Both the position numbers and the translations under genes were made by a program. Shown in pieces: positions 18,799 through 31,300 of a stretch of DNA of 64,000 bases. Each line of letters begins with the position of its first letter. Within the stretch, counting starts at the first letter, position 1. Origin of the DNA: Dasypus novemcinctus (Eukaryota; Chordata; Mammalia; Cingulata; Dasypodidae); the NCBI RefSeq assembly GCF_030445035.2, contig NC_080702.1, forward strand, positions 28,164,053 to 28,228,052, in the 5' to 3' direction. Below the pieces are notes generated by a model that had not been told where the DNA came from, ran no database searches, and saw nothing but the letters and a program-made list of their open reading frames with translations.

Positions 18799-19222
18799 AC
18801 TGGAGAAGCAGATGAGGCTCAAACAATTGGTCCCCATCTACCATATGGGAGGTCCGGGGTTCTATTCCCAGGTCCCTCTGGTGAAGGCAAGCTGGCTTAC
18901 GTGGTGAGCTGGCCTAAGCAGAGAGCTGGCCCGAGTGGATGGGACGCTTGCACAGGAGTACTGGCCCGTGTGGCAAGCTGGGCCAAGCAGAGAGCTGGTG
19001 CAGCAAGGTGACCCAACCAAAACACACAGAGGAGAGACAATAAGAGATGCAGCAGACCAGGGAGCTGAGGTGGCACAAGAGATTGAGCACCTCTCTCCCT
19101 CCAGAAGTTCCCAGGATCAGTTCCTGGTGCCACCTGAAGAGAAGAAAAGCAGACACACAGCGAGTGGACACAGAGAGAAGACAATGCAGGGAGTGGGGGA
19201 AATAAATCTTTTTTTTAAAAAA
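18799..19222 (+). repeat. tRNA-headed SINE, long variant
   Basis: The head GAAGCAGATGAGGCTCAAAC has a B-box-like GGTTCTATTCC, followed by repeated AGCTGG(C/T)CC(G/T) blocks and an A-rich tail. Flanks AAGCAGTACTGG and AAACAATACTGG suggest a diverged target-site duplication. Confidence 0.65.
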
Positions 19223-19308
19223 CAATACTGGATGTTATGTGAATATATCTCAATAAAACTGCTTAATAAATAAATAATTGTGCAAGAATAACTAGAAATA
19301 GCAGCTTT

Positions 19309-19694
19309 TTTTTTTTTTCCTAAAGATTTATTTATTTTTATTTATTTAATTCCCCTCCCCTCCCCCGGGGGTCTGTTTTCTGTGTCTTTTTGCTGCGTCT
19401 TGTTTCTTTGTCCGCTTCTGTTGTCGTCAGCGGCAACGGCAGGGAAGTGTGGGCGGCGCCATTCCTCGGCAGGCTGCTCCCTCCTTCGCGTTGGGCGGCT
19501 CTCCTTATGGGTGCACTCCTTGCGCGTGGGGCTCCCCTACGCAGGGGACACCCCTGTGTGGCATGGCACTTCTTGTGTGCATCAGCACTGCGCATGGGCC
19601 AGCTCCACACGGGTCAAGGAGGCCTGGGGCTTGAACCGCGGACCTCCCATGTGGTAGACGGACGCCCTAACCACTGGGCCAAAGTCCGTTTCCC
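19309..19694 (-). repeat. Dasypus-type (DAS) SINE, full length, with TSD
   Basis: Read on the minus strand it starts GGGAAACGGACTTTGGCCCA and has the tRNA-like GGTTCAAGCCCCAGG, then GTGCGCAGTG..., ending in A-rich AATAAATAAATCTTTA. It is flanked by GAAATAGCAGCTTT at 19295-19308 and 19695-19708, a 14-bp target-site duplication. Confidence 0.85.
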
Positions 19695-19708
19695 GAAATA
19701 GCAGCTTT

Positions 19709-22606
19709 TTTTTTTTTTTACTTTAATTATCTATTTTTTTATTTTAATTTTTTTTAATTATTTATTTTTAAAAATTACATTCAAAAAAATATGAGGTCCC
19801 ATTTAACCCCACCGCCCCCACCCCCCACTCCCCCCACAGCAACACTTGCTCCCATCATCGTGACACATCCATTGCACCTGGTAAGAACATCTCTGAGCAT
19901 CACTGCACCCCATAGTCAATGATCCACATCATAGCCCACACTCTCCCACGTTCCATCCAGTGGGCCCTGGGGGGATCTACAATGTCCCGTAATTGTCCGT
20001 GAAACACCACCCAGGACAACTCGACGTCCCGAAACCGGCTCCACATCTCATCTCTTCCTCCCATTCCCCAAACCCAGCAGCCACCATGGCTACCTTTCCC
20101 ACACCCATTCCACATTTTCTCTGTGGACATTGGATTGGTTGTGTCCATTGCACATCTATGTCAAGTGGGGGCTTAGATTCCACATGGATACTGGATGCAC
20201 TCCTCCTGCTTTCAGTTGTAGACACTCTAGGCTCCATGGTGTGGTGGTTGACCTTCTTCAACTCGATGTTAGCTGAGTGGGGTAAGTCCAATAAATCAAA
20301 GTGTAGGAGCTGAAGTCTGTTGAGACTCTGGGCCTGGGTGTCATATTATCAGTCCAGAGATTCAAATCCCCTAAATATATCTTAAACCCCAGCACCTATT
20401 ACAATTCCTATAAAGTAGCATGGAAGCCTTATGAAAAGAGGTCCCCTCTGAGTCCAATTCCATCACACAGAAACACAGGCTCCAAAGAAGGGCCATCTGC
20501 CATGGCAGTGAACCCCATCTGCCATGACCATAGAACCCGTGGGTCTCTTTATCCCTCAAAAGAACCAATACCTGGGGTTGTATCTACTTTGTCTGTCTCT
20601 CAGAGTCTGGTCAGTTGTGCATAAGGGCATTCCTTCTGACAACCTCCAGACTCTTTTTTAGAGACTCATAGCCTTATAATCTCATTTCTCCTTTCCATTT
20701 CCCCCTTACATTAGGTCAATCAGCATTTTGAAGTCATGTTATTATATGTAGACAGGAATATTCTGCTGTTCTGTATTGAACCTTTAATTCAAGGTCATTT
20801 TCTGGTTGTATCTTCAGCTGGTATGTAGTAGTGGTCCCTCGGTGCCAGGGAGGCTCATCCCCGGGTGTCATGTCCCTCGCTGGGGGGAATGCACTGCATC
20901 TACATGATGAATTTGGCTGTGAGAGTGGCCACATTTGAGTAACATGAAGGCTGTCAGGAGGAAACTCCCAGGCACAGTGCTACTCTAGGCCTTGTTCTTA
21001 TTGCAGGTGTACAGGCTCAAATGCATAGCCATTAGTATCAGGAGCCCACTGTTGGGCCCTCCTTCCTTCCTGGTTCTTGCCGTTGCACCTGGGGGACTGC
21101 TGCTGCTCCTCCAGGGTCCACGACAGTGACCCCCCGGCCAGGGGCCCGGTACCCCCCCAGCTGTTGTTTTTAATTGTTTCCACTATGAGTATATCTAGAC
21201 ATTACTATATACCCTGGGCACATGCCCTGTATAACTCCCTGTCAACCCTATATATCCTGTCAATAACATCCTATACCAGTATTCCTCTGCTGCCATTGTT
21301 GAACCACTCTGTGATCCAAAACTTCCTGTAAAATGAATCCCAACAAATTGTCAGCTTCACAAGAGTCTTAGATCACCGAAATTCATGTATACAATATACA
21401 GAACTTCCGCAGATCCACCATAAAACCTTTTCCCTTCCGCAGTGATAATCTTTTAACTTAGTCATATCATATTTCCTGAAACTGATGTAGAGATTCTGAG
21501 ACAATAGCTTTCAAACAAGGTGACAGCTGTACTTACTATGTGGTCCATACTTTAGGTTGTACAGTTTTCTAAATTTTTTAGTTATCCTATGTTTTGCCTT
21601 ATGGTTTACATTATTAGTCTGTCGTCCCCTATATGTTTTTGGTGTAATATTACATGTTTTATATTCATCCTCATGTACTCTCACAAGACTCCTCTCTTAC
21701 CCCCATATTTACCTTGGTTCCATCCATTCCACCTCCATTTTCCCCTTCCCTTGGGGCCCACAACACCAGCCAATCTCCATTTCCCAAGAAGCCATGTCCA
21801 GAGATACTTGCAGCAGTATTCAGGGCCTGACTTTCTCAACTGCCCTGTTGCCCTGGGAGCCATCCTTTCTCATGAGAGATAAAGTTCTCTCTATTTGACG
21901 GCATTAGTCTACTCCAGGATGTGGGTCCACCCCAACTCTCACTTCTTGGGTCTCTTCCCAATGGTACTACCCACCTTGGCATAATGAGCCTTCAGCTATT
22001 CCCCTGGAGTCCTTCCCCCATCAGACCATACCCCCTGAGCATCCTAAACAGGTAACCCTCCTATTTATACTTTGATACGAGTTTCTCAACATTTTGTTCT
22101 CAACAAACACCTGACACTCTCCCATGTTCGTATGTTGCCCCTCCCTCCCCCCATTTTTTGGATAATATTACCCCTCTGCCCATCCTCAGCCCCCCTCCAA
22201 CCCACAAAGCCCCATCCGAAGGCAACCCCTTGCCCCCATTTTGTCCCTTCTTTGTGCTCATACTTACCGCCAGCTCATCACAGATTCCCCCCCTGCAGAC
22301 GTTAACTCACATCCTTCCTCCACCCCCCGATTTCCTGTAAGCCTCTTTTCCACACTCTATCTCTCTGAGGCAGTTTGCTTATTTCATATCATTGAGGTCA
22401 TGTAGTATTTGTCCTTCAATGCCTGGGTTGCTTCACTCAACATAAGATTCTCAAGGTTCATCCATGTTATCACGTGTGATTGTAGTGTATTTGTTCTTAC
22501 AGCTGAGTAGTATTCCATTGTGTGTATATACCACATTTTATTTATCCACTCGTCTGTTGATGGACATTTGGATTGATTCCAACTTTTGGCGATAGTGAAC
22601 AATGTC
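19709..22606 (-). mobile_element. 5'-truncated LINE-1 (3' UTR and ORF2 end) with TSD
   Basis: The 3' end (ACCTCATATTTTTTTGAATG plus A-rich tail) lies at 19709-19790. About 2.6 kb of 3' UTR follows, and the ORF2 C-terminus is encoded at 22384-22602 (AKSWNQSKCPSTDEWINKMW, HTMEYYSAVR). Flanking GAAATAGCAGCTTT copies at 19695-19708 and 22607-22620 are the target-site duplication. Confidence 0.85.
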
Positions 22607-22620
22607 GAAATAGCAGCTTT

Positions 22621-22830
22621 CTATGTACAGAGAGAAAACAGATATTGAGAAGTAAAGAATTTTCCTCTTTGTTTTTTGTTAATTATTGAAATAATGAAAA
22701 TGCTCTAATGATGATTGAAGTAATGGATGCACAACTATGAGATTATCCCAAATACCACTGATTGCACACTTTGGATGAATTGTGTACTTTATTAATATGT
22801 ATCAATAAAATTGATTTGCTAAAAAAAAAA
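22621..22830 (+). repeat. LINE-1 3'-terminal remnant
   Basis: AT-rich sequence ends ATCAATAAAATTGATTTGCT followed by an A run, like an L1 3' terminus. Together with 19222-19294 it appears to be the older target of the SINE and L1 insertions. Confidence 0.4.
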
Positions 22831-24025
22831 TAAAGCAATACTGCATTCCTGGAGGGGTTGCAGAGATAAGTGCCACCATCAAGGATTTGAAGAATGCAGG
22901 GTGGTGATTCCCACCACATCTCCATTTAACTCTCCTATTTGGCCTGTGCAGAAAACAGATGGATCTTGGAGGATGAGAGTAGATTATCATAAACTTAACC
23001 ATGTGGTGACTTCAATCGCAGCTTCTATTCCAGATGTGGTATCATTGCTGGAGCAAATCAACACCCCCTGGGAGCTGGTATGCAGCTTTTGATTTGGAAG
23101 GTGCTTTTTTCTCATTTGTTATTGGTAAGGACCACCAGAAACAGTTTGCTTTCAGCTGGCAAGGCCAGTGATATGCCTTCACTGTCCTGCCTCAAGTACA
23201 TCAACTCTCCAGGTCTATGTCATAAAATTGTTCACAGGGGTTTTGATTGTCCCTCCCTTGCACAAAACATCACACTGGTCCATTATACTGATGATACCAT
23301 ATTAATAAGCCCTAGTGAGCAAGACGTAGCAATGACTCTAGACTTATTGGTAAGGCATTTGCATGAGAGATGATGGAAGATGAATCCAACAAAACTACAA
23401 GGGCCTTCCGTCTCAGTGTAATTTCTAGGTGTCCAGTGGTGTGGGTCATGTCAAGATATCCCTTCTAAAGTGAAGGATAAACTGTTGCATTTGGCTCCTC
23501 TCATAACCAAATAAGAGGTGCTATGCTTAGTTGGTCTTTTTGGAGTTTGGAGACAACATGTGCCTCATTTGGGTGAAATACTCTGGCCCATTTACTGCAT
23601 TAAAACTGCTAGTTTTAAGTGGGCCTGAAACAAGAGGAGACTTTGTGATGGGTCCAGGCTGAAGTGCAAGCTGCACTGCCACTTGGGTCATATGATCCAG
23701 CAAATCCAATGGTGCTGGAAGTGACAGTGGGAAATAGAAATGCTGTCTGGAGACTTTGGCAGGCCCCTATAGGAAATCACAATGCAGAACCATACGATTT
23801 TGGAGCAAAGCCCTCCTTTGCTGATAATTACTCTCCTTTTGAGAAAGAGCTTTTGACCTTCTATGGGACTTCAGTAGACTGAATGCTTAAACATTGGCCA
23901 CCAAATTACCATAAGATCTGAGTTGCTTCTAATGAGCTGGGTATTGTCTGATACACCAAACCCTAAAGTTGGATGTGAACTGCAGCACTCCATAATAAAG
24001 TGAAAGTGGTATATATGAGAAAGGG
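22830..24025 (+). mobile_element. ERV-L-type provirus: reverse transcriptase region
   Basis: The translated pieces at 22901-23092 and 23080-23373 carry an RT palm region with the active-site YTDD at 23284-23295. At 23664-23882 the connection domain follows in another frame. Several frameshifts and stops make it non-functional. It continues after the SINE at 24040-24451. Confidence 0.8.
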
Positions 24026-24039
24026 CTCAAGTGGGTCTT

Positions 24040-24451
24040 TTTTTTTTTTTTAAGATTTATTTATTTATTTATGTCTCCCTTTCCACCCGCCCTGGTTGTC
24101 TGTTCTCTGTGTCTATTTGCTGTGTCCTCATTGTCCACTTCTGTTGTTGTCAGCGGCATGGGACTCTGAGTTTCTTTTTGTTGCATCATCTTGTGTCAGC
24201 TCTCCGTGTGGGCGGCACCATTCTTAGGCAGGCTGCACTTTCTTTCACACTGGGTGGCTCTCCTTATGGGGTGCACTCCTTGCGCATGGGGCTCCCCTAC
24301 GTGGGGGACACCCCTGCGTGGCAGGGCACTCCTTGCGCGCATCAGCACTGCGCATGGCCAGCTCCACACGGGTCAAGGAGGCCCGGGGTTTGAACCGCAG
24401 ACCTCCCATGTGGTAGACAGATGCCCTAACCACTGGGCCAAGTCCGCTTCC
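24040..24451 (-). repeat. Dasypus-type SINE, full length, inserted in ERV-L pol
   Basis: It carries the same head and body as the 19309 copy (minus strand GGGAAGCGGACTTGGCCCAG, GGTTCAAACCCCGGG) with an AATAAATAAATCTTA tail. CTCAAGTGGGTCTT at 24026-24039 and 24452-24465 is a perfect 14-bp target-site duplication. Confidence 0.9.
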
Positions 24452-25760
24452 CTCAAGTGGGTCTTGAAGGCACAAGTAAGTTGCATGAGGAAGTGGCCCA
24501 AATGCCAATGGTCACCACCCCTGCCATGTTACCTTCTCTTTCCCAGTCCACAGCTATGCCCTCTTGGGGAGTCCCTTACAATCAGTTGACTAAGGAAGAG
24601 AAAACTCGGACCTGGTTTACAGATGGTTCTGCACGATATGCAGGTACCACCTGACAGTGGTCAGCTGGAACACTGCAGCCCCATTCTGGGATGTCCCTGA
24701 AGGACAGTGGTGTGGGAAAATCTTCCCAGTGGGCAGAACTTCGAGCAGTGCACTTGGTTGTTCATTTTGCTTGGAAGGAGAAATGGCCAGAGGTGCATTT
24801 GTACACTGATTAATGGGCTGTTGCCAGTGGTTTGGCTGGATCGTCAGGTACTTCGAAGGAATGTGATTCAAAAATTGGTGACAAAGAGGTCTGGGGAAGA
24901 GGTATATGGGTGGGCCTTTCTGACTGGGCAAAAAAACTTGAAGATATTTGTGTCCCATGTGAATGCTCACCAGAGGGTGACTTCAGCAGAGGAAGATTTT
25001 AATAATCAAGTGGATAAGATGACCCATTCTGTGGCTATGACACAGCCTCTTTCCCCAGCCATTCCTGTCATTGCCTGATGGACTCATGAACAAAGTGGCC
25101 TTAGTGATAGGGATGGAGGTTATGCATGGGCTCAGCAATATAGACTTCTCACCAAGGCTGACCTTTCTACAGCCACTGCTGAATGCCCAACCTGCCAGCA
25201 GCAGAGACCCCCACTCAGCCCCCCATATGGCACAATTCCCTGAGGTGATTAGCCTGCTACCTAGTGGCAGGTTGAGTACATTGGACCACTTCCCTCATGG
25301 AAGTGGCAGCCATTTGTTCCAGCTGGAATAGACACATACTCTGGATATGGGTTTGCATTCCCTGCATGCAATGCTTCTTCCAAAAATACCATTCATGGAG
25401 TTACTGAATGGCTTATCCACTTGCATGGCATTCCACACAGCATTAATCCTGATCAAGGGGAACCCGCTTTGCAGAAAGTGATGGGTGGGAATGGACACAT
25501 GCTTATGGAATTTACTGGTTTTATCATGTTCCCCATCATCCTCAAGAAGCTGAACTGACAGAATTGTGGAATGGTGTTTTGAAGACTCAATTATAGCACC
25601 AACTAGCGGTAGTACTTTGCAGAATTGGGGCAGTGTTCTCCAGGAGTCCATGTATGTGCTAAATCAGCATCCACTCCATGGTGCTGTTTCTCACATTGCC
25701 AGGATCCATGGGTCCAGGAATCAAGGGGTGGAAATGGGAATGGCACCACTCACTATTACC
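24452..25760 (+). mobile_element. ERV-L-type provirus: RNase H and integrase region
   Basis: RNase H is marked by TWFTDGSA (about 24612) and the late FVSHVNAHQRVTSAEEDFNN block (about 24945). Integrase remnants follow at 25071-25760 in shifting frames, including a DTYSGYGFA-like core near 25330. Many stops and frameshifts are present. Confidence 0.75.
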
Positions 25761-25899
25761 TAGTCATCTACTAGGAAAACTTTACTTCCTGTCCCTGCAA
25801 CCTTAAGCTCTGCTGCTGTACAGGTCTTAGTTCCAAAAGGAGGAACACTGCTACCCGGGCACACAACAATTATTCCATTAAACTGGAAGTTAAGATTGC

Positions 25900-26254
25900 C
25901 ACCTGGCCACTTTGGGCTCCTCTTACCTCTGGATCAACAGGCAAAGAAGGGATGGCTGGGGCGATTGAGCCTGACTATCAAGGGGAAATAGGACTGCATC
26001 TACATAATGGGGGTAGAGAGTTTGCCTGGAATACAGGAGATCCTTTAGGGGGGCTCCTAGTACTGCCATGTCCTATGATGAAAGTCAATGGAAAATCGCA
26101 AGAACCCAAACCAAGCAGGACTTACAATGGCTCAGAATCTTCAGGAATGAAAGTTTGGGTCACCCCACCAGGCAAAGAACCATGGCCAGCTAGGGTGCTT
26201 ACTGAGGGTAAAGGGAACATGGAATGCATAGTGGAAGAAGGTAATGGTAAATAG
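25900..26254 (+). mobile_element. ERV-L-type provirus: dUTPase domain remnant
   Basis: The open frame at 25952-26254 begins MAGAIEPDYQGEIGLHLHNG and reads through a GDPLGGLLVLPC stretch. These resemble dUTPase motifs 3 and 4 (GVID.DY.GE; GD.I.QL). A dUTPase 3' of integrase is characteristic of ERV-L elements and supports the class III assignment. It retains a short open frame but is not an intact gene. Confidence 0.65.
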
Positions 26255-26589
26255 GAACTTCAGCCATGTAACCAGTTACAAAAACGAGGACTATAATAGT
26301 CGTGAATCTCTCTTCCTTGTTTTGTTATGAGTATGTTCGTATATGTACATAAAATGAATACCTTTGTTTTCTTCCTTAGCCTTTCCCCTTATCATGTGGC
26401 ATAAGCTGTATTAGTGTCATGTCATACTATTCAACGATGTCAAGTTTAAGAATGAATATTACCCAAGGACTTGCACCCTATTCTGGAGGGATATAGTGTG
26501 TTTCTGGTTGTATGCAGGACAATTAGGTATTGTTAGGCAGAAATATCTGTATCTTCTAGTGTTTTTATTTAGAGACTAAGTATGGTTTA

Positions 26590-27055
26590 AGATGATGGGT
26601 ATGGCTGCCAAGTCGACAGGGGTGACCTGTGGTAACTTGGCTAGGTAATGGTGCCCAGTTGTTTGGTCAAGTAAGTACTGGGTTAATTGTAGTACAGGGG
26701 CATTTCATGGACTTTAATCATCAGTGAGTTTATTGCATAGATGGCTGGTTACATCTACAATCAACTAAGTATATTGCCATTAGCAATGAGTGATGTCTCA
26801 TCCAATCAGTTGAAGGCCTTAAAAGGGGAAGTGAGTTCAGCATTCAGAGAGAGAATTCCCATCTCTACTTTGGACAGCCAGCATCTCCTGGGAACTTATC
26901 AAGGCCCTTCATCAGAGCCCCTGGTTTGCAGCTGCCCTACAGAATTTGGACTTGTGCACCCACATGATTGCATGAGACAATTTTATAAGCTCTCATACTA
27001 TTTACAGCTATCTCTTGTCCGTTCTGTTTCCCTAAAAACCTAATACAAAAAGCAA
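26590..27055 (+). repeat. MLT2-like 3' LTR of the ERV-L provirus
   Basis: GGTAACTTGGCTAGGTAATG, GTGCCCAGTTGTTTGGTCAA, GATGTCTCATCCAATCAGTT and CAGCATCTCCTGGGAACTT occur in the order expected of MLT2 LTRs. It lies just downstream of the dUTPase remnant. No matching 5' LTR was found near 17 kb. Confidence 0.75.
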
Positions 27056-27740
27056 GTAGTCTTTTCATTCTGCTGATGAATGTTCAATTGCTGAATGGAC
27101 AATTTTAAGTGTTATTATCAGGGATACTTACTGGGGGGCTAAGAGGAGGCTCGTGTAGTTTCCACGTCCAGGCATGAGGAGTGAGGATAATACAGGATAT
27201 GGAGAAGAAAGCTGAATTTGTCCCAAATGGCCTATTTTACTGTTAATTCCTTTGGAGCTAAATGAAATAGATCATAAACTGAATTTCATCGACTGCCAAT
27301 GAAAAATTTGGACATCCTACCATTTTTATTCCAGACACCTAAATTCCAAATGCCAGAAAAGGATCTTGTGTGTGGGTATGGGTGTATGTCTGTTTAATTG
27401 AAAAACTTATTTTCTTTCCTTTTTTATTTTTTTGAAATCATTGTTGATTTTTCGAAAACAGACCAAGGCTTTACTTAATAAGAAAGATGTGGGTATAGTT
27501 CATTCACTGTTAAATTTGGGTTATGTAAATGTTTCATTGTGTTTGAAAACAATTAATAGCCTGGATATCCTCATTTGGTAAGAATCACTGGGCATGCACA
27601 ATGATTGTTAAGAAATTATACCCAATCATAAATTAAATGACTTAATCTTGGTTTAAAAAAATTCAAAAGCAAAAGGAGAAAAAAGTTTTATAGGAAAATA
27701 TCACCAAAATGTTATTACAGGAAATATCACTGAAAAAATA
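27056..27740. other. Intergenic stretch, unassigned
   Basis: No gene and no confident repeat are seen here. It has moderate AT content without an open frame of note. Confidence 0.4.
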
Positions 27741-29060
27741 CACTGAATATGGGTGCATTTTTTCCACATTTTTTTAAGTTTCAAAGTTTAAAAAAACAAT
27801 CATGCACACCATAAAGGATTCCCATACATCACCCCATCACCAACACCTTACATTGTTCTAACACACTTGTTACAAATAATGAAAGAACATTCTCACAATA
27901 TTACAGTTATCTGTAGTTCATAGCTCATATTTTGTGTTTTTCCCCCAAAACATCCTATTATTAACATCAGGTATTAGTATTATGTATTTGTTATATTTCA
28001 TGAGATAAAGTTCTCATATTTGTACTGTTAACAACAGTCCATCATTCACCACATTGTTCACTGAGTTACATGGTTCCCTGTCTTGTATTAATACAATCCA
28101 TCCAAAGTGTACACTCCTTGGTTCTCAATTTCATCACAGAGTTGTGCTGTCATCAGCTCAGTCCAAATGTGCAAATGTCTGTTGTTCACATCCTTACATT
28201 CAGTTCTTCTGAATATATTCCTAGTAGTAGGATTGCCAGGTCATATGGAGGCTGCACCATTTTACACTCCCACCAACAGTAAAAGAGTGTTCCTTTTTTC
28301 TGCATCCTTTCCAGCACTTGTACTTTTATGTTTTTTGTTTTTTTTTAAAATAACGTCCATTCTGTAAGGCATGAAATGATATCTCAATGTAGTTTTGATC
28401 TGCATTGCCCTAATAGCTAGTGATGTTGAGCAGCTTTTCATGTGCTTTTTGGCCATTTATATTTCTTCTTTGGAAAAATATCTGTTCAAGTCTTTCACTC
28501 CTTTTTAAAAAATATATATTTTTAGAGACGTTGTGAACTTACAAAGCAATCAAGAGCATGTGTGACATCCCCATCCAACACCCTTCTACCAACACGCTGC
28601 ATTGTTGTGGAACATTTATTACCACTAAATATGATCTATTGCATACATTTGGTATCGTTTCCCCATACCTCCCTATTATTAATGCAATACATCTTTGGCA
28701 TTGATGCAAGAATACTGCAGTATTGCTATAGTCCATAGGTTACATTCACCACAGTCGTCATCCATCTCTGGGTTCACTGGGTTATTCAGTCCCTGGATTA
28801 TTCTCTAGCTTTCTTTCAGTTGACATGTACATCTCTAGACTACGCTTCTCAGCCACAATCCCATTTAGAGACCAGCTGCATTAGTTCTACTCACTATAAT
28901 ATGCTACTATCACCTCTATCCATTGACTTTTACAGTCAAGTTAATTAAAACTTCCACATACATTAAGCATCACTACACCTTCTCAGCCCTCCTCTTATCT
29001 CCTAAATAAGCTTTACTCTAGGTTTTAACTTCATGTGTTTTTTCTTCATATTAAGTTCAT
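27740..29060 (-). repeat. LINE-1 3' UTR and ORF2-end fragments
   Basis: There are at least two pieces. At 27780-28500, ATGCACACCATAAAGGATTC-type 3' UTR leads into GTAGGATTGCCAGGTCATAT ORF2-end sequence. At 28510-29060 the GAGACGTTGTGAACTTACAA 3' UTR type is present. All are minus-oriented and decayed. Confidence 0.6.
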
Positions 29061-29450
29061 ATCAGTGAGTTATTAGTGGTGGGAATGTAAAATGGTGCAG
29101 CCTCTGAGGAAGACAGTTTGGCAGTTCCTCAGGATGTTAATTAGAGTACTGCCATATGATCCAGCAGTTCATCTACTAGGAACATATCCAGAAGAACTGA
29201 AAAGTATGACATGAACAGACATTTGCACACTGATGTTCACAGCAGCATTGTTCACAATTGCCAAAAGATGAAAACCACCAAGTCTCCAGCAGCCAATGAA
29301 TGAATAAACAAAATGTGGTATATGCATGTGAGGGAATACTATGCTGCTGTAAGAAATGAAATCGGGACACATATGATAACATGGATAAACCTTGAAGACA
29401 TTATGTTAAGTGAAATAAGCCAGACACAAAGGGACAAATATTGCCCACTT
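29060..29450 (+). repeat. LINE-1 ORF2 C-terminal fragment, opposite orientation
   Basis: The plus strand encodes MWYMHVREYYAAVRNEIGTH, then MITWINLEDIMLSEISQTQR (29313-29432), the usual L1 ORF2 end. It is preceded by GGTGGGAATGTAAAATGGTG. Confidence 0.7.
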
Positions 29451-29474
29451 TCAATTTTTTTTTTAAATGTGGGA

Positions 29475-29525
29475 CCTTGTATCTGGGAAGCCAGGGCTCA
29501 GCCACTGAGCCACATCCACTCCCTG
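29475..29525 (-). repeat. Short tRNA-headed SINE fragment
   Basis: The minus strand reads GGATGTGGCTCAGTGGCTGA and ACAAGGTCCCAC, the head of the short xenarthran SINE. Confidence 0.5.
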
Positions 29526-29559
29526 CTTGTCTTTTCATTATTGAGTTGCACAATCTCTC

Positions 29560-31300
29560 TTTTAAAAAATATATGTATATACTTAAAAAGATACTTAGAT
29601 TACATAAATGTTACATAAAAATATAGGGGATTCCCATAGGCCCCACTGTCTACACCTCCCACATTTTCCCACATTAACAACATCCTTCATTAGTGTGGTA
29701 CATTCCTTGTACTTGATTAAAATATTTTGGAACATTGTCACTAAACATGGATTATAGTTTACATTGTAGTTTACACTCTGTCCCACACAATTTTGTAGGT
29801 TATGGCAAGATATGTAATGTCCTGTATCTGCCATTGTAATGTCATTCAGAACAATTCCAAGGTCCCCAAAATGTCCCTGTATTACACCTGTTTTTCCCTC
29901 TCCCTGCCCTCAGAACCTCCACATCAGTGATATAATTTCTTCCATTGGTAGTCTCACAATTAACCTATAGTAGAATACCAGTATTTCTACTTTACTCCAT
30001 AGTTCATTCCCCAACCCTGAGGATTCTGGGATGGTGATGTCCACTCCACCTCTAATTGAGAAGGGGCTTCAATTGTGTGGGGCAGATTGATGGGACTCTC
30101 TTGCTTGCAGTTGTAGACTTTCTTGGTTTCTTGGGATGGTCATCGTTCATCATCATCTCCTTTTTGGTTGTCCCATGTGAGTCCAGTGAACTGGAAAGTA
30201 GGTGGTGCAGCTCCATTGAAATTCAGGGCCCAACTGGCACATGAACAGCCCAAAGATTTTAGTTTCTTGGATATATACCTATCAACCCTAGTACTAATTA
30301 TAGGTTCAAGTAGAAGGGTGAGAAGAGGGAAACCATAACTGAGTCCATCTCTGTCACACAGGGGGCATAAATTCTAAAGTAGGCCCTCTGACAAGGCATC
30401 AAACTCCTGAGCTATTTGCCCTGATTATAGTGTCTGGATGTCTCCAGAACCTTCACGAGTCCCACTGTTTGAGGTAGTATTTACTTTGTCAGTCAATGAG
30501 AGCCTGCTGAGACATGCATAATTTTAATCTCTGGAATGACGTCATGACTCACTTTGAAGTCTTTTTAATTTCTAAAAATTTGTTTTTTAATTGTCTTTTT
30601 TAAAAAGATACATAGATCACAAAAAAAATGTTATATTGAAAAATATAAGAGGGTCACATATATCCCACACTCTACCCTCCCACTCCTCCCATATCAACCA
30701 CCTCTTTCATCATTTTGGCACATTCATTACATTTGGTGAATATATTTTGGACACTGCTGCACCTCATGGAATATAGTTTACATTGTAGTTTACACTCTCC
30801 CCCAGTCCATTCAATGGGCTATGGCAGAATATATAATGTCCAGCATCTGCACTTGCAGTGTCATTTAGGACAATTCCAAGTCCCAAAAATGCCCCCACAT
30901 CTCATCTCTTCTTCCCTCTCCCTGCCCTCAGCAACTACTGTGGCCACTTTCTCCAGATCAATGCTACAGTTTCTTCCATTACTGATCACAATAGTTCTTT
31001 AGTAGAATACCAGTAAGTCCACTCTAATCCATAGATTATTCCTCCATTCTTTTAAATTTAGGATGGTGGCTTAACCATATAAACTCATTTGTCTTTACAT
31101 TTTCCTTCTTTTGGTCAAGGTCTTCTTCCAGTTGCATTGCTGGTTGGCATTTGGTAGTAATCTCTTCATGCCAAGGAGACTCATTCCTGGGAGTCATGTC
31201 CCATGCCGGTGGGAAGGTAATGCATTTATATGCTGAGATTGACTTAGAGAGAGGCCACATTTGAGCAACAAGGAGGCTCTCAGGAGATAACTCTTGGGCA
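29560..31300 (-). repeat. LINE-1 3' UTR copies (two)
   Basis: Both copies open with an A/T-rich terminus and CATA(A/G)GCCCCA or ATATCCCACAC, then ACCTC(C/T)TTCATCA, GCACATTCATTACATTTGG and TAGTTTACATTGTAGTTTAC. They begin at about 29570 and 30590. The same family is at 19709, 32270, 38640, 44802, 50575, 54775 and 57891. Confidence 0.65.

Noticed and set aside
19390..24393. Arg/Ser/Leu-rich open frames such as those at 19382-19701 and 24031-24589
   Set aside because: They lie within DAS-type SINEs and repeat at every SINE copy in the window.
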